DNA of 64,000 nt. Source: Mesorhizobium sp. Pch-S (GTDB lineage: Bacteria > Pseudomonadota > Alphaproteobacteria > Rhizobiales > Rhizobiaceae). Position 1 is the stretch's first letter. Each line of letters opens with the position of its first letter. The position numbers and the translations under genes were made by a program. The notes under the pieces are model-generated. The model was not told where the DNA came from, ran no database searches, and saw only the letters and a list, made by a program, of their open reading frames with translations. The stretch is taken from NCBI RefSeq assembly GCF_004136315.1, contig NZ_CP029562.1:4177501-4241500 (forward strand), in the 5' to 3' direction. Shown piece after piece: positions 35,222 to 43,370 of the stretch.

Positions 35222-35946
35222 CAGTGTGTTCCCTCCGCACCGAAGTAGAGGCGCATCACCTCTTCGTGGTCGGGTGCATTGGCGCTGCTGATCTCGCGCA
35301 CCACCTCGCCATGCTCGACCATATAGAGGCGGTTGGTCAGCGACAGCAGGAACTCGACATCCTGCTCGACGACGATCAGCGGCACTCCGGTCCTCGAAAT
35401 CTTGGCAATGGCTGCCGCCAGTTCTTCCTTCAGGCGTGGGGATAGTCCCAGCGTCGGCTCGTCCAGCATCAGCAGGCGCGGCGCACACATCAGGGCGCAG
35501 CCGATCGACAGCATCTGGCGCTCGCCGCCCGACAATGTGCGCGCAGTTTGCTGCTTGCGCTCGGCAAGACGTGGAAACAGCCCATAGACCTCATCGATAC
35601 GCCGCGCGGCTTCCGCCCTGGCGCGTTTGCTGAAGGCTGCCAGCTCCAGCGTCTCGGCGATGCGCATGGTGCCGAACAGGGTGTTGCCTTGCGGCGCGTG
35701 GATCAAACCCGCTGCCACGATCGCCGGCGGGCGTTGTGTGGTGATGTCGTTGCCATCGAAAGTGATCGAGCCAGCGGTCGGACGCAACAGGCCGGAAATG
35801 GCCCTGAGCAAAGTCGACTTGCCGTGGCCGTTCGGTCCGAACAGGCCGATCGACTCGCCTTCGTCGATGTGGACCGATAGCCCGTTCAAGACGCGGGCAG
35901 CGCCATATCCGGCTTCCAGGCCGGCGATGTCGAGAAGCCGCCGCAT
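35221..35946 (-). CDS. ABC transporter ATPase (LivF-type), second system
   Basis: A 241-residue ATPase with Walker A GPNGHGKST, signature TLSGGERQML, Walker B LLMLDEPTLGL and VVEQDVEFLL as switch region. HAPQGNTLFGTMRIAETLEL is the LivF-type region after the Q-loop. Start and stop both overlap the neighbouring genes by one base, so the transporter subunits are translated as a coupled set. Confidence 0.92.
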   Translation of the reverse strand: MRRLLDIAGLEAGYGAARVLNGLSVHIDEGESIGLFGPNGHGKSTLLRAISGLLRPTAGSITFDGNDITTQRPPAIVAAGLIHAPQGNTLFGTMRIAETLELAAFSKRARAEAARRIDEVYGLFPRLAERKQQTARTLSGGERQMLSIGCALMCAPRLLMLDEPTLGLSPRLKEELAAAIAKISRTGVPLIVVEQDVEFLLSLTNRLYMVEHGEVVREISSANAPDHEEVMRLYFGAEGTH

Positions 35947-36677
35947 CAGCTGCGCCCTCCAAGATAGGCTTCGATCACCTGTGGGTTCCGGACGACATCG
36001 TGCGGGTCGCCGGCGGCCAGGACGCTGCCCTGGTTCAGCACGATCAGGCGTTGCGAGACCGACAACAGCAGGCTGAGCACATGTTCGATGAGGAGCACGG
36101 TGATGCCGCTCCTGTTCACCGCCACCAGAAGATCGTCGAGCCGCTGGATTTCGGGTTTCGTCAGCCCCGAAGCAGGCTCATCCAGCATCAGCAGGGCCGG
36201 CTTGGATATCAGAGCCGAGGCGATCATGAGCTGTTTCTTTTCGTAGACGGACAATTCTCGTGACGGCATCGAGCGGCGCGTCCGGCCGAAATCCACCGAG
36301 CGCAGGGCATCTTCGATGCGCGCTTCGGCCTCGGTGCGGGAAAGCCGGCCATTATAGGTGGCGCTGACCAGCAAGGTTTCGTCGGCAGACAGTGCCGGGA
36401 ACTCGGCATCCTTCTGGAATGTGCGCACCAGACCCGCCCGCGAGATGCGATGCGCCGGCCAGCGATCGATGCGCTCGCCCATGAAACGCACTTCGCCCGC
36501 CGTCGGTCCGAACGGGACGCCGGTGATCAGGTTGAACAAGGTGCTCTTGCCGGATCCATTGGGGCCCGCAATGCCGAGGATTTCGCCGCGCGTGACGGTG
36601 AAGCTGACGTCGTTGACCGCCTTCAACCCACCGAAAAACTTGCAGGCCCCTGCGATCTCGAGAATGTTTTCGTTCAT
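35946..36677 (-). CDS. ABC transporter ATPase (LivG-type), second system
   Basis: A 243-residue ATPase with Walker A GPNGSGKST, Q-loop region VRTFQKDAEFP, Walker B LLMLDEPASGL and H-loop LIEHVLSLLL. The signature sequence is ELSVYEKKQLMIASAL. The glycine pair of the standard LSGGQ motif is missing, and even the usual LivG variant (L-x-Y-G-Q) is not matched. Walker motifs are intact, so it may still work with LivF in an asymmetric pair. The ribosome site is weak. The binding-protein gene lies upstream beyond a RIME-like repeat. Confidence 0.9.
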   Translation of the reverse strand: MNENILEIAGACKFFGGLKAVNDVSFTVTRGEILGIAGPNGSGKSTLFNLITGVPFGPTAGEVRFMGERIDRWPAHRISRAGLVRTFQKDAEFPALSADETLLVSATYNGRLSRTEAEARIEDALRSVDFGRTRRSMPSRELSVYEKKQLMIASALISKPALLMLDEPASGLTKPEIQRLDDLLVAVNRSGITVLLIEHVLSLLLSVSQRLIVLNQGSVLAAGDPHDVVRNPQVIEAYLGGRS

Positions 36678-36710
36678 GCGTGTCGCTCGATGGAGAGGGT
36701 GCCGCGCCTG

Positions 36711-36800
36711 GAGCGTTTCCGTTGCTCACGGAAACGCTCCAATTCCTTGTTTTCATGCAATTCCAAGGAAAGCCGTTGCGCAGCTTTCCTGGAATGGCTC
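36711..36800. repeat. RIME-like repeat, copy 3
   Basis: Complete, in inverted order relative to copy 1. Palindrome 2 (GAGCGTTTCC to GGAAACGCTC, 36711-36738) comes first, then palindrome 1 (GCAATTCC to GGAATGGCTC, 36757-36800). It lies between the binding-protein stop and the livG start within one operon, where the hairpins could stabilise the upstream binding-protein message. Confidence 0.83.
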
Positions 36801-36819
36801 TGAGCGCGGGTCTGCCGGA

Positions 36820-38052
36820 TCACTTCATCCAGACAGGCTGCTTGAACTCGCCGCCTGCATAGTCCTTCGGATAGAACAGCACGCGCTTGCCATCCTGGAT
36901 CTGATAGAATTGGATCGGCATTCCGTCCTTGCCCTGGACCGCGAGGTGCGTGGCCGGGTCAAATCGCGTGCGCCCCATGGCAGTCTGCTTGTCGGCCTTG
37001 CCGATCTCGGCACCGATTTCCTTGCGCTTGGCAGGATCGCCGACCTTGGCCAGTGCGTCGGCATAGAGCATCACCTGCTCGTAGAGCATGACGCCATAGG
37101 AGCCGGGCTCGACATTGTATGCGGCCTTGTACTTGCCGATGACTTCGTCGGCGCGCGGGTTGCTGGCTGCGCGCACCGGGCCGCCGAGGGCGTTGTAGAC
37201 GATGCCCGAGGACTTCTCCTTGGTCAGTTCCAGGAACTCCGGCACCGACGGTGCATACTGGATGAAGACGAGGCTGTTGGTCGGATTTTCCATGAACTGA
37301 CGCATGAAGGTCGCGGCGTTCGCGGAGACGTAGTCGGTGTTGATCAGCAGGGCAGGCGGATCCTGTCGTACCTTGGCGAGGAAACCCCGCCAGTCGTTGA
37401 TCTCGCCGAAGGGCAGCAGGTCATTCTGCGTCACTTCCCAGCCGGCAGCCTTGAAGGCCTCGGCCATGCCGTTGGCAATACCCTTCGAATAGGGATTGTC
37501 GGATGCCACCAGCGCCACTTTCTTGTTCGGCAGCTTCAGCTTGCCGCTCGTGGCAAGTTCGTCGATGACCGGCACGATCTCGGTGTTGTAGGCGTCATAG
37601 GACGGCGTCAGCGACCACACGGTGGTGAAGCGGGACGGGTCCGGCGAGACGATGTCCTTCGTCTGCTGCGAATTGCCCGAGACAAGATAGATCATGTCCT
37701 GCTCGGCCATCATGTCGATTTCAAAATTGCTGGTCGACGCATAGCCCGTGAAGATGGCGCCCGTCGCCTGGTCGCCGAGCAGGCGCTCGGCCGCGGTGGC
37801 GACCTTGTCGGCGCTGGCATCGCCGACATCGGCAACGACGGCTTCGAAAGTGTGGCCGGCGATGCCGCCGGCCTTGTTGAGATCCTCCACTGCGAGCTTG
37901 ACGCCGTTGGCCACTTCCTGGCCGTCTGCTGCGGCAGGGCCGGTGAGGGGAGCAAGAATGCCCAGCTTGATCACGTCGGCGCTGGCGAAAGCGGTTGAGG
38001 CAGCCAGTGCGAGCGCAGAGACCGCGCCCATGAAAATACGTCTTGTCAGCAT
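36820..38052 (-). CDS. ABC transporter periplasmic binding protein (LivJ/K-type), second system
   Basis: A 410-residue type I binding protein with signal peptide (LTRRIFMGAVSALALAAS, cleavage near FASAD). The opening strand is IKLGILAPLTGPAAADGQEV. It is longer than the first system's binding protein and not closely similar, so the two transporters probably take different ligands. AGGGGAAC lies before the ATG. RIME-like repeats lie on both sides, separating it from the M20 gene upstream and the transporter genes downstream; this arrangement may allow a higher level of binding protein than of membrane parts. Confidence 0.92.
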   Translation of the reverse strand: MLTRRIFMGAVSALALAASTAFASADVIKLGILAPLTGPAAADGQEVANGVKLAVEDLNKAGGIAGHTFEAVVADVGDASADKVATAAERLLGDQATGAIFTGYASTSNFEIDMMAEQDMIYLVSGNSQQTKDIVSPDPSRFTTVWSLTPSYDAYNTEIVPVIDELATSGKLKLPNKKVALVASDNPYSKGIANGMAEAFKAAGWEVTQNDLLPFGEINDWRGFLAKVRQDPPALLINTDYVSANAATFMRQFMENPTNSLVFIQYAPSVPEFLELTKEKSSGIVYNALGGPVRAASNPRADEVIGKYKAAYNVEPGSYGVMLYEQVMLYADALAKVGDPAKRKEIGAEIGKADKQTAMGRTRFDPATHLAVQGKDGMPIQFYQIQDGKRVLFYPKDYAGGEFKQPVWMK

Positions 38053-38080
38053 GTCGTTCCCCTTGCCGTTTTTATGTCTG

Positions 38081-38180
38081 GAGCGGTTCCATTTTCACGG
38101 AAACGCGGAGATGCTCTAACTCTTTGTTTCTGCACAATTCCGGTCGCAAAACTGCTGCGCCTTTTTGCCGGAATTGCTCT
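38081..38180. repeat. RIME-like repeat, copy 4
   Basis: Inverted orientation, diverged. Starts GAGCGGTTCC, has ACGGAAACGC, then ACAATTCCGG, and ends GCCGGAATTGCTCT. The terminal CTCTAG carries the TAG stop codon of the M20 gene on the minus strand, so the repeat has become part of that gene's end. Confidence 0.78.
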
Positions 38181-39492
38181 AGCGTGTTCCACAGTTGTCG
38201 ATGATCGCTGCGGCGATCACCTTCGTCGTCTCGATCAGGCTTTCAATCTCCACGCATTCATTGTCGCCATGGAAGCCGTCGCCGGCCGGTCCGTAAATCA
38301 CCGGCACCACGCCTGCGCCGGCATAGTGGGCGGCGTCGGTGACGGCTTCGAAGCCTTTGATCTCGGGCGTCTTGCGCTGCACATGCCGCGCCCGTTCGGC
38401 GAGCGATGAGACCAGAGGGTGATCGGCGGGTGTGTTCATCGGCGGGAAGTTCAGGCCGAACAGATCCCATTCGATCGCCGGAGGATGATCACGCATCCAG
38501 GCGTCCGTCTGCGCGAAATGGCTGACAAAGTTTTCGAATTCTGCCTTCACGTCCTCGAACCGCTCCTGCGGCATGAACTTGTAGTCGAGGTCGATGGTAA
38601 CGATGTCGGGAATGATCGCGGCATTGGTCATGATCAGCGGCGTGCCATCGGGCCCGAGGCCCGCGCCACCGCGGATGACTCCGGGGTTGATCGTGGCGAG
38701 GCCGGCCGGCGTCAGCGGATGCCAGTTGTCGCGACAGCGTGACTGCTCGAAATCGCGCAAGGCCATGAGGAAACGCGTCGCGAGCTCAATGGCGTTGACG
38801 CCGGGCTCCAGGCGACCCTGGACGTGGGGTTGCGGCCACATCGAATTGAAGCGCCAGCCGGCATGAGCCTGCTTGCCGAAGATGGTGACCCTGACCCAGG
38901 TCAAGCCGCCTTCGGCTGGTACAATGTTGCCCCATGTCGGCTCGGCAATGATCGCGCGCCGGGCGAGCCGCTTTTCGCGCTTCACCAGATCCATGGCGCC
39001 GAAACCGCCGGCTTCCTCGTCGACGACGCTGTGAATGGCCAACCGGCCTTCGAGCTTGATACCGGCCTGCTTCACTGCGCGTGCCGCTGCCACGCAGGCA
39101 GCGACGCCGGCCTTCATGTCGACGGCGCCGCGCCCCCAGAGCTTGCCTTCGGCGATCTCTCCGCCAAAAGGATCGCGCGCCCAGCGGCTTGCGTCGCCGA
39201 CCGGGACGACGTCGATGTGGCCGCACAGGATCAGGCTCCTGTCGTCGGAGCCGTCCCATTCGCCGATCAGGTTCGGCCGACCGGGGAACACATCCCAGCC
39301 GCGCGTTTCGAAACCAAGGTCCTTGAGGTGCCCGTCGAGAAGAAGCTGAAGGTCCGCCTCTCGGTTGATGCCTTGCTCGACCTGGAACTTTGGATTGACG
39401 GAAGGGATCCTGACCAGGTCGCGTGCCAGATTGACGACATAGTCCCGGTCGGCGTCGATACGGCTCCAGACTTCGTTGGTTCCATCGCTCAT
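38179..39492 (-). CDS. M20-family peptidase/deacylase (ArgE/DapE-like, copy B)
   Basis: A 437-residue zinc hydrolase. Metal ligands appear in LILCGHIDVVP (His and Asp), GRGAVDMKAG, the catalytic VVDEEAGGFG and AEPTWGN, with a C-terminal histidine in GDGFHGDNE. Length and motifs fit acetylornithine deacetylase/succinyl-diaminopimelate desuccinylase relatives. An ArgE-like deacylase and an ornithine cyclodeaminase in the same region suggest an N-acyl ornithine-like compound, though this is inference. The start overlaps the cysteine hydrolase stop by four bases (ATGA). The stop lies in a repeat. Confidence 0.9.
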   Translation of the reverse strand: MSDGTNEVWSRIDADRDYVVNLARDLVRIPSVNPKFQVEQGINREADLQLLLDGHLKDLGFETRGWDVFPGRPNLIGEWDGSDDRSLILCGHIDVVPVGDASRWARDPFGGEIAEGKLWGRGAVDMKAGVAACVAAARAVKQAGIKLEGRLAIHSVVDEEAGGFGAMDLVKREKRLARRAIIAEPTWGNIVPAEGGLTWVRVTIFGKQAHAGWRFNSMWPQPHVQGRLEPGVNAIELATRFLMALRDFEQSRCRDNWHPLTPAGLATINPGVIRGGAGLGPDGTPLIMTNAAIIPDIVTIDLDYKFMPQERFEDVKAEFENFVSHFAQTDAWMRDHPPAIEWDLFGLNFPPMNTPADHPLVSSLAERARHVQRKTPEIKGFEAVTDAAHYAGAGVVPVIYGPAGDGFHGDNECVEIESLIETTKVIAAAIIDNCGTR

Positions 39493-40133
39493 CGGCTCGT
39501 CCCTTCCAATTCAGCAATCAGCGCGTCGGTGGTGACCTGACGGCAATAACCCTTGATGGTGTTGAGTGAGTTGTTGTGCCGTTCGCCGGTGTAGGTGGCG
39601 CACGCATCGGTCACCTGGGTCACCAGATAGCCGAGGTCGCAGGCATCGCGGATGGCACTTTCCACGCACTGGTCGGTGAGGATGCCACTGATGACCAACT
39701 GGCGGACGCCGAGATTGCGCAGGATGTAGTCGATGTGGGTGGAGACGAAGACCGACGATGACGACTTGGGCAGGCTGATCTCATCGTCGCCGGGAGCAAG
39801 CTCGTCGATGACCTTGCCATCCCACGAGCCCCTGGGCACGTTGAAGCCGGTGATCTTGTAGTCGAGGCTGCGGTCGCGCCCGTCCTTGGTCAGGCTTTCG
39901 ATGGTGGTGTACATCACCTCGATGCGGCTGTTCCGGAATGCCTGTTGCAGGCGCTGCATGTTGGGGATGACGCGATTGCCGAGTTCGTCGAAAAACCAGC
40001 CATATCGGCGGTCGAATTCGGCGTCTTCGAGCTCGGCGAACTCGGCGCCTTTGCGATGGGCCGAGAAATTCTGGACATCGATGAAAAGCAGGGCGGATTG
40101 CTCGGGCACGAGCGCCACGTCGCGGGTCAGCAT
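39489..40133 (-). CDS. Isochorismatase-like cysteine hydrolase (copy B)
   Basis: A 214-residue paralogue of the hydrolase at 23412-24059, with Asp in LLFIDVQNFS, Lys in SLPKSSSSVF and Cys in ILTDQCVESAIRDACDLGY. The two share the DGRDRSLD segment and the overall layout but differ in the substrate loops. It is first in the minus-strand operon that contains the second transporter, and is divergent from the second RpiR gene. ATG 40133 is chosen because it matches the family start. GGAG lies eleven bases upstream, a little far. An extension to 40202 has no homology signal. Confidence 0.87.
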   Translation of the reverse strand: MLTRDVALVPEQSALLFIDVQNFSAHRKGAEFAELEDAEFDRRYGWFFDELGNRVIPNMQRLQQAFRNSRIEVMYTTIESLTKDGRDRSLDYKITGFNVPRGSWDGKVIDELAPGDDEISLPKSSSSVFVSTHIDYILRNLGVRQLVISGILTDQCVESAIRDACDLGYLVTQVTDACATYTGERHNNSLNTIKGYCRQVTTDALIAELEGTSR

Positions 40134-40550
40134 GATGGGTCGGTCTCCGGCTTGGCTGCACTGCAAACGGCGTTCATTTCGCGCGCGGTGGTGATGGCGC
40201 ATGCACGCGGATGGGGTACTGTGGCGAGACTTGCGTCTGCGTGAGATTTTCCGCGCCGATGCCTTGAGTTGCCCGGCGCTGAAGGCCGTCTGGGGAGGCC
40301 GGTCGGGATGTGAAGGTCGGCCAGGAGATCTTGGGGACTATGCTTGCAGTCAAGAAAAAGGAGACACTGCGCCGCGCTGGCGATCCCCTTAGGCGAAGGG
40401 ACCTCAACACGCGATGCGCGCAGTGCTGATGGCAAGTTGACTTCCAATTTCAGTTCCCATTCTTTTTTCCAAAAGATGATGAAAAAATTCCATCAATGTC
40501 AATCGATAAAACGATATTGACTGAAAAATTTCTATATGGAAGGGTGCGGC
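40134..40550. other. 417-base divergent intergenic region
   Basis: No convincing gene was found. The left two thirds are G+C-rich with no clear reading frame of coding character. The right third (about 40440-40535) is strikingly A+T-rich and holds the candidate operator. Promoters for both the hydrolase operon and the RpiR gene should lie here. Confidence 0.6.
40481..40533. promoter_or_regulatory. Candidate RpiR operator pair
   Basis: Two similar A/T boxes, GAAAAAATTCC (40481-40491) and GAAAAATTTCT (40523-40533), are spaced 42 bases apart, about four helical turns. Both have the GAAA...TTTC dyad style seen in RpiR-family sites. They lie just upstream of the RpiR start and downstream of a CGATAAAACGAT dyad (40504-40515). 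Confidence 0.4.
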
Positions 40551-41402
40551 ATGGAGCTACGCCAACAGATCGACAGCCTTGCCGAAACGCTTACCCCTGC
40601 CGAGCGAAAGCTCGCGGCGGCGCTCCTGTCCGACTATCCGTTCGCCGGGTTGCAGACGATCCAGACACTCGCCGAGCAGACGGGCGTGTCGGCGCCCTCG
40701 ATCACCCGCTTCGTCACGAAACTGGGGTGTCACGGCTACCAGGATTTCCAACGGCGGCTGATCGGCGAACTGAAGGAGGGTCACCGCTCTCCCGTCGATC
40801 TGCATGAACGCATGACCAGCGGCGGCGCGGATTTCCTGCAGTCCTTCCTGGATCTTACCGCGGAGGCGGTCCGCGCTGTCGGCGAGTCGCTGACGCAGAG
40901 CCAGTTCGAAAGGATCTGCGACCTGCTGGCAGATGACAAGCGTGCCATTTACATCGTCGGCGGCCGTATCAGTGATGCCATCGCGCAGCACTTCTCGCGG
41001 CATCTGCGGCAGGTCAGGCGCAATGTTTTCCACCTGCCGCCCGATACCGAGATCTGGCCTGAATATATCCTGCGCATGCGCGCGCGTGACCTGCTGATCA
41101 TCTTCGACTTCCGGCGCTATCAGCAGCGGCTGGTCGAACTGGCGGACAAGGTGCGCCGATCGGCAGGGACCTCTGTCATACTCGTCACGGACAAGTGGAT
41201 GTCGCCCGCTGCCGCCTATGCGGCCGAGGTCATCGCGTTGCCGACTGAAAACAGGACCGCATGGGACAGCTATGCCGGCGCGCTTGCGGTTGTCGACGCC
41301 TTGGTTGCAAGCATTTCCGAGCGGGACTGGGATGCGACGCGAGACCGTATCAAGGCGTGGGACGCGGTCCGGTTCGAGCGAAGCGACAAGTCCGGGGAAT
41401 GA
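40551..41402 (+). CDS. RpiR/MurR-family transcriptional regulator (copy B)
   Basis: A 283-residue regulator with HTH (LAEQTGVSAPSITRFVTKLGCHGYQDFQ, about 35-70) and SIS domain (RAIYIVGGRISDAIAQHF; DLLIIFDFRRYQQRLVELA). It resembles copy A at 24056-24973, including the FD-[FY]-RRYQ turn, so both probably sense related ligands. ATG 40551 is chosen because GGAAGGG lies six bases upstream; an in-frame ATG at 40536 overlaps that site. It is divergent from the second hydrolase/transporter operon, which it probably regulates. Confidence 0.9.
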   Translation: MELRQQIDSLAETLTPAERKLAAALLSDYPFAGLQTIQTLAEQTGVSAPSITRFVTKLGCHGYQDFQRRLIGELKEGHRSPVDLHERMTSGGADFLQSFLDLTAEAVRAVGESLTQSQFERICDLLADDKRAIYIVGGRISDAIAQHFSRHLRQVRRNVFHLPPDTEIWPEYILRMRARDLLIIFDFRRYQQRLVELADKVRRSAGTSVILVTDKWMSPAAAYAAEVIALPTENRTAWDSYAGALAVVDALVASISERDWDATRDRIKAWDAVRFERSDKSGE

Positions 41403-41493
41403 ATTCACGACGATGAGTCGATTGCGGCTCATCTCCTTGCCGGACGTCGGCCTCAATCATGAAGCCAACGTCCGTTGGGGTTGGCAGCCGAAA

Positions 41494-42219
41494 TCACATG
41501 ACCAGCAGCGGGGCTTTCCCGGAAACACGATCGTAAAGATCGATCACGTCCTGGTTGAACATGCGCACGCAGCCTGCTGACGCCGATTTGCCGATCGAAC
41601 GCCACTGCGGCGAGCCGTGGATGCGGTAGAGCGTGTCCTTGCCGTCCTTGAAAATGTACAGCGCACGCGCGCCCAGCGGGTTGGTCACACCGGGCTGCAT
41701 GCCCTGCCGCCATTTTTCCAGCTTCTGATCGCGGCGGATCATGGACGCCGGTGGCGTCCAGGTCGGCCATTTGCGCTTCCATTGCACGATCGCGCGCCCT
41801 TTCCAGGCGTGACCTTGCTTGCCAAGTCCGACGCCATAGCGCATGGCCTTGCCGTTGGGCTGGACCAGATAGAGGAAGTTCTGTCGCGTATCGACGACGA
41901 TCGATCCGGCTGGTTCTCCCGTCGGATCATCGACAAGCTGGCGCAGGAACTTGGGATCGACCTTGCCAACATCGATGGCCGGCAGGCTATAGCCGCCGTC
42001 ATCGATGGCCGCATACCTCCCCGTATCCCTGCCCTGGTAGGATGCGGGCTCGATTTTTGCCGGAGCCATGGCTGTCGTTGCTGCAATGGCCGGCATTGGC
42101 GGAAAGACTGCGGCGGCTTTTGTGTTGGCCTGGACGGTCTGTGAGCATCCGGCGGCGATCATGAGCGGCAGAACCGCAATGCCCGGCAAGCACCGCCGAA
42201 GCATCGAGAGGATAGTCAT
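41494..42219 (-). CDS. L,D-transpeptidase lipoprotein (YkuD domain)
   Basis: A 241-residue periplasmic enzyme with a lipobox signal (LMIAAGC), a Pro/Ala-rich linker, and a YkuD catalytic domain. The active-site signature is RIHGSPQWRSIGKSASAGCVRM, with the nucleophile cysteine in SAGCVRM and the histidine in IHGS. Such enzymes make 3-3 crosslinks in peptidoglycan or attach outer-membrane proteins to it; Rhizobiales carry many copies. It appears to be a single-gene unit. Confidence 0.92.
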   Translation of the reverse strand: MTILSMLRRCLPGIAVLPLMIAAGCSQTVQANTKAAAVFPPMPAIAATTAMAPAKIEPASYQGRDTGRYAAIDDGGYSLPAIDVGKVDPKFLRQLVDDPTGEPAGSIVVDTRQNFLYLVQPNGKAMRYGVGLGKQGHAWKGRAIVQWKRKWPTWTPPASMIRRDQKLEKWRQGMQPGVTNPLGARALYIFKDGKDTLYRIHGSPQWRSIGKSASAGCVRMFNQDVIDLYDRVSGKAPLLVM

Positions 42220-42402
42220 TTCTGGTTTGTTGCCTTTTATGGATATGGAATGTGGGCTGAAAGCCGTGCTTTCTTCTTCATCTCAACATGACCACGATGT
42301 GGCCCTTGGGCGCCGCAAAGCAGATTGTTTTGCCATGTGGTGTGCGGGCAACATCTTTCCTGCCGTCTGTGGTAATGCAGGGCCGATATGCGAAAGCAGA
42401 GG

Positions 42403-43269
42403 TCACCCGGGCTGAGGTTTTTCCGTCAGGTCGCGACGCAGGAATTCGTTCAGCCGCTCGACCGCGGGCGTCGCCGACATCGGATTGCGCATGATCCCGA
42501 TTTCCAGATCGGGAAGCGGCGGCAGGCCCTCGTTCTCACCGATGATGCGCAGGGAAGGCGGCACGCTCAATTGTGCCAGTCCGGCAACGGCCAAACCGGC
42601 CTGAACGACGGCGATGAGACCGAGCAGGCTGGCGCTGGAATAGGTGCAGTGAAAGGTGCGGTCTATGCTGGACAGCACCTGCAACATGTTCACACGCGCC
42701 GCACAACCGGGTTCGAACAGGGCGACCGGCAAAGGATCCTTTTCCCAGGCGACGTGATTTGGCGAAGCAACCCAGACACAACGCTCCAGCCGCAGCACTT
42801 CGAGCGCCTGGTCCGGCAGTCGGGTGATGATAGCGAGATCCAGCCGGCCTTCCTCCAGCGTCTTCACCAATGCAGTCGATTGCTCGCAGACAAGCTCCAC
42901 CGTCACCAGCGGATGCGCGGCGGAGAACCGCGACAGAACCGGTGGCAACAGATAGGCGGCATAGTCGTCCGGGACGCCGAGCCGGACACTGCCCGCTTCC
43001 TCGGGGCGGGTAACGCTGGCCAGGGCTTCATCCGAGAGCTTCAGCAACCGCCGGGCATAGACCAGGAATTCCTCACCGGCGGCATTCGGCACTACCGCGC
43101 GCGGTGTGCGGATCAGGAGCGGCTTTCCGATCGTCTGCTCAAGCCGCTGCATCTGCATGCTGACGGCAGACTGGCTTCGCCCGACACGTGGGGCGGCATT
43201 GGAAAAGCTGCCGCTCTCGGCGATGGCGACAAAGGTCTTCAGCAGATCGAGGTCGAGGGGCAGGGCCAT
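42403..43269 (-). CDS. LysR-family transcriptional regulator
   Basis: A 288-residue LysR protein. The winged HTH is at residues 1-60 (LLKTFVAIAESGSFSNAAPRVGRSQSAVSMQMQRLE) and the co-inducer domain follows (VRLGVPDDYAAYLLPPVLSRF). The start at 43269 gives the usual MALPLDLDLL beginning. It is divergent from the EamA transporter across a 101-base gap with a clear inverted repeat, so it probably controls that exporter and itself. Ligand unknown. Confidence 0.92.
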   Translation of the reverse strand: MALPLDLDLLKTFVAIAESGSFSNAAPRVGRSQSAVSMQMQRLEQTIGKPLLIRTPRAVVPNAAGEEFLVYARRLLKLSDEALASVTRPEEAGSVRLGVPDDYAAYLLPPVLSRFSAAHPLVTVELVCEQSTALVKTLEEGRLDLAIITRLPDQALEVLRLERCVWVASPNHVAWEKDPLPVALFEPGCAARVNMLQVLSSIDRTFHCTYSSASLLGLIAVVQAGLAVAGLAQLSVPPSLRIIGENEGLPPLPDLEIGIMRNPMSATPAVERLNEFLRRDLTEKPQPG

Positions 43270-43283
43270 GGTGCTATCAGCAT

Positions 43284-43313
43284 AACGAATAGCTTTCACC
43301 AAATCTATTCGTT
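43284..43313. promoter_or_regulatory. LysR operator: 9-bp inverted repeat
   Basis: Perfect arms AACGAATAG (43284-43292) and CTATTCGTT (43305-43313) are separated by 12 bases, centred between the divergent lysR and eamA genes. Length, symmetry and position suit a LysR-type activator binding site. Confidence 0.75.
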
Positions 43314-43370
43314 TGCATGAAGATGAGTGCAGTGGCTTGCTGATCGTCCACGCGACGCGGACAAACCCAT

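Noticed and set aside
40127..40447. Possible 106-codon gene upstream of the second cysteine hydrolase
   Set aside because: Overlaps the hydrolase start, has no ribosome site or family similarity, and runs through the expected promoter region.
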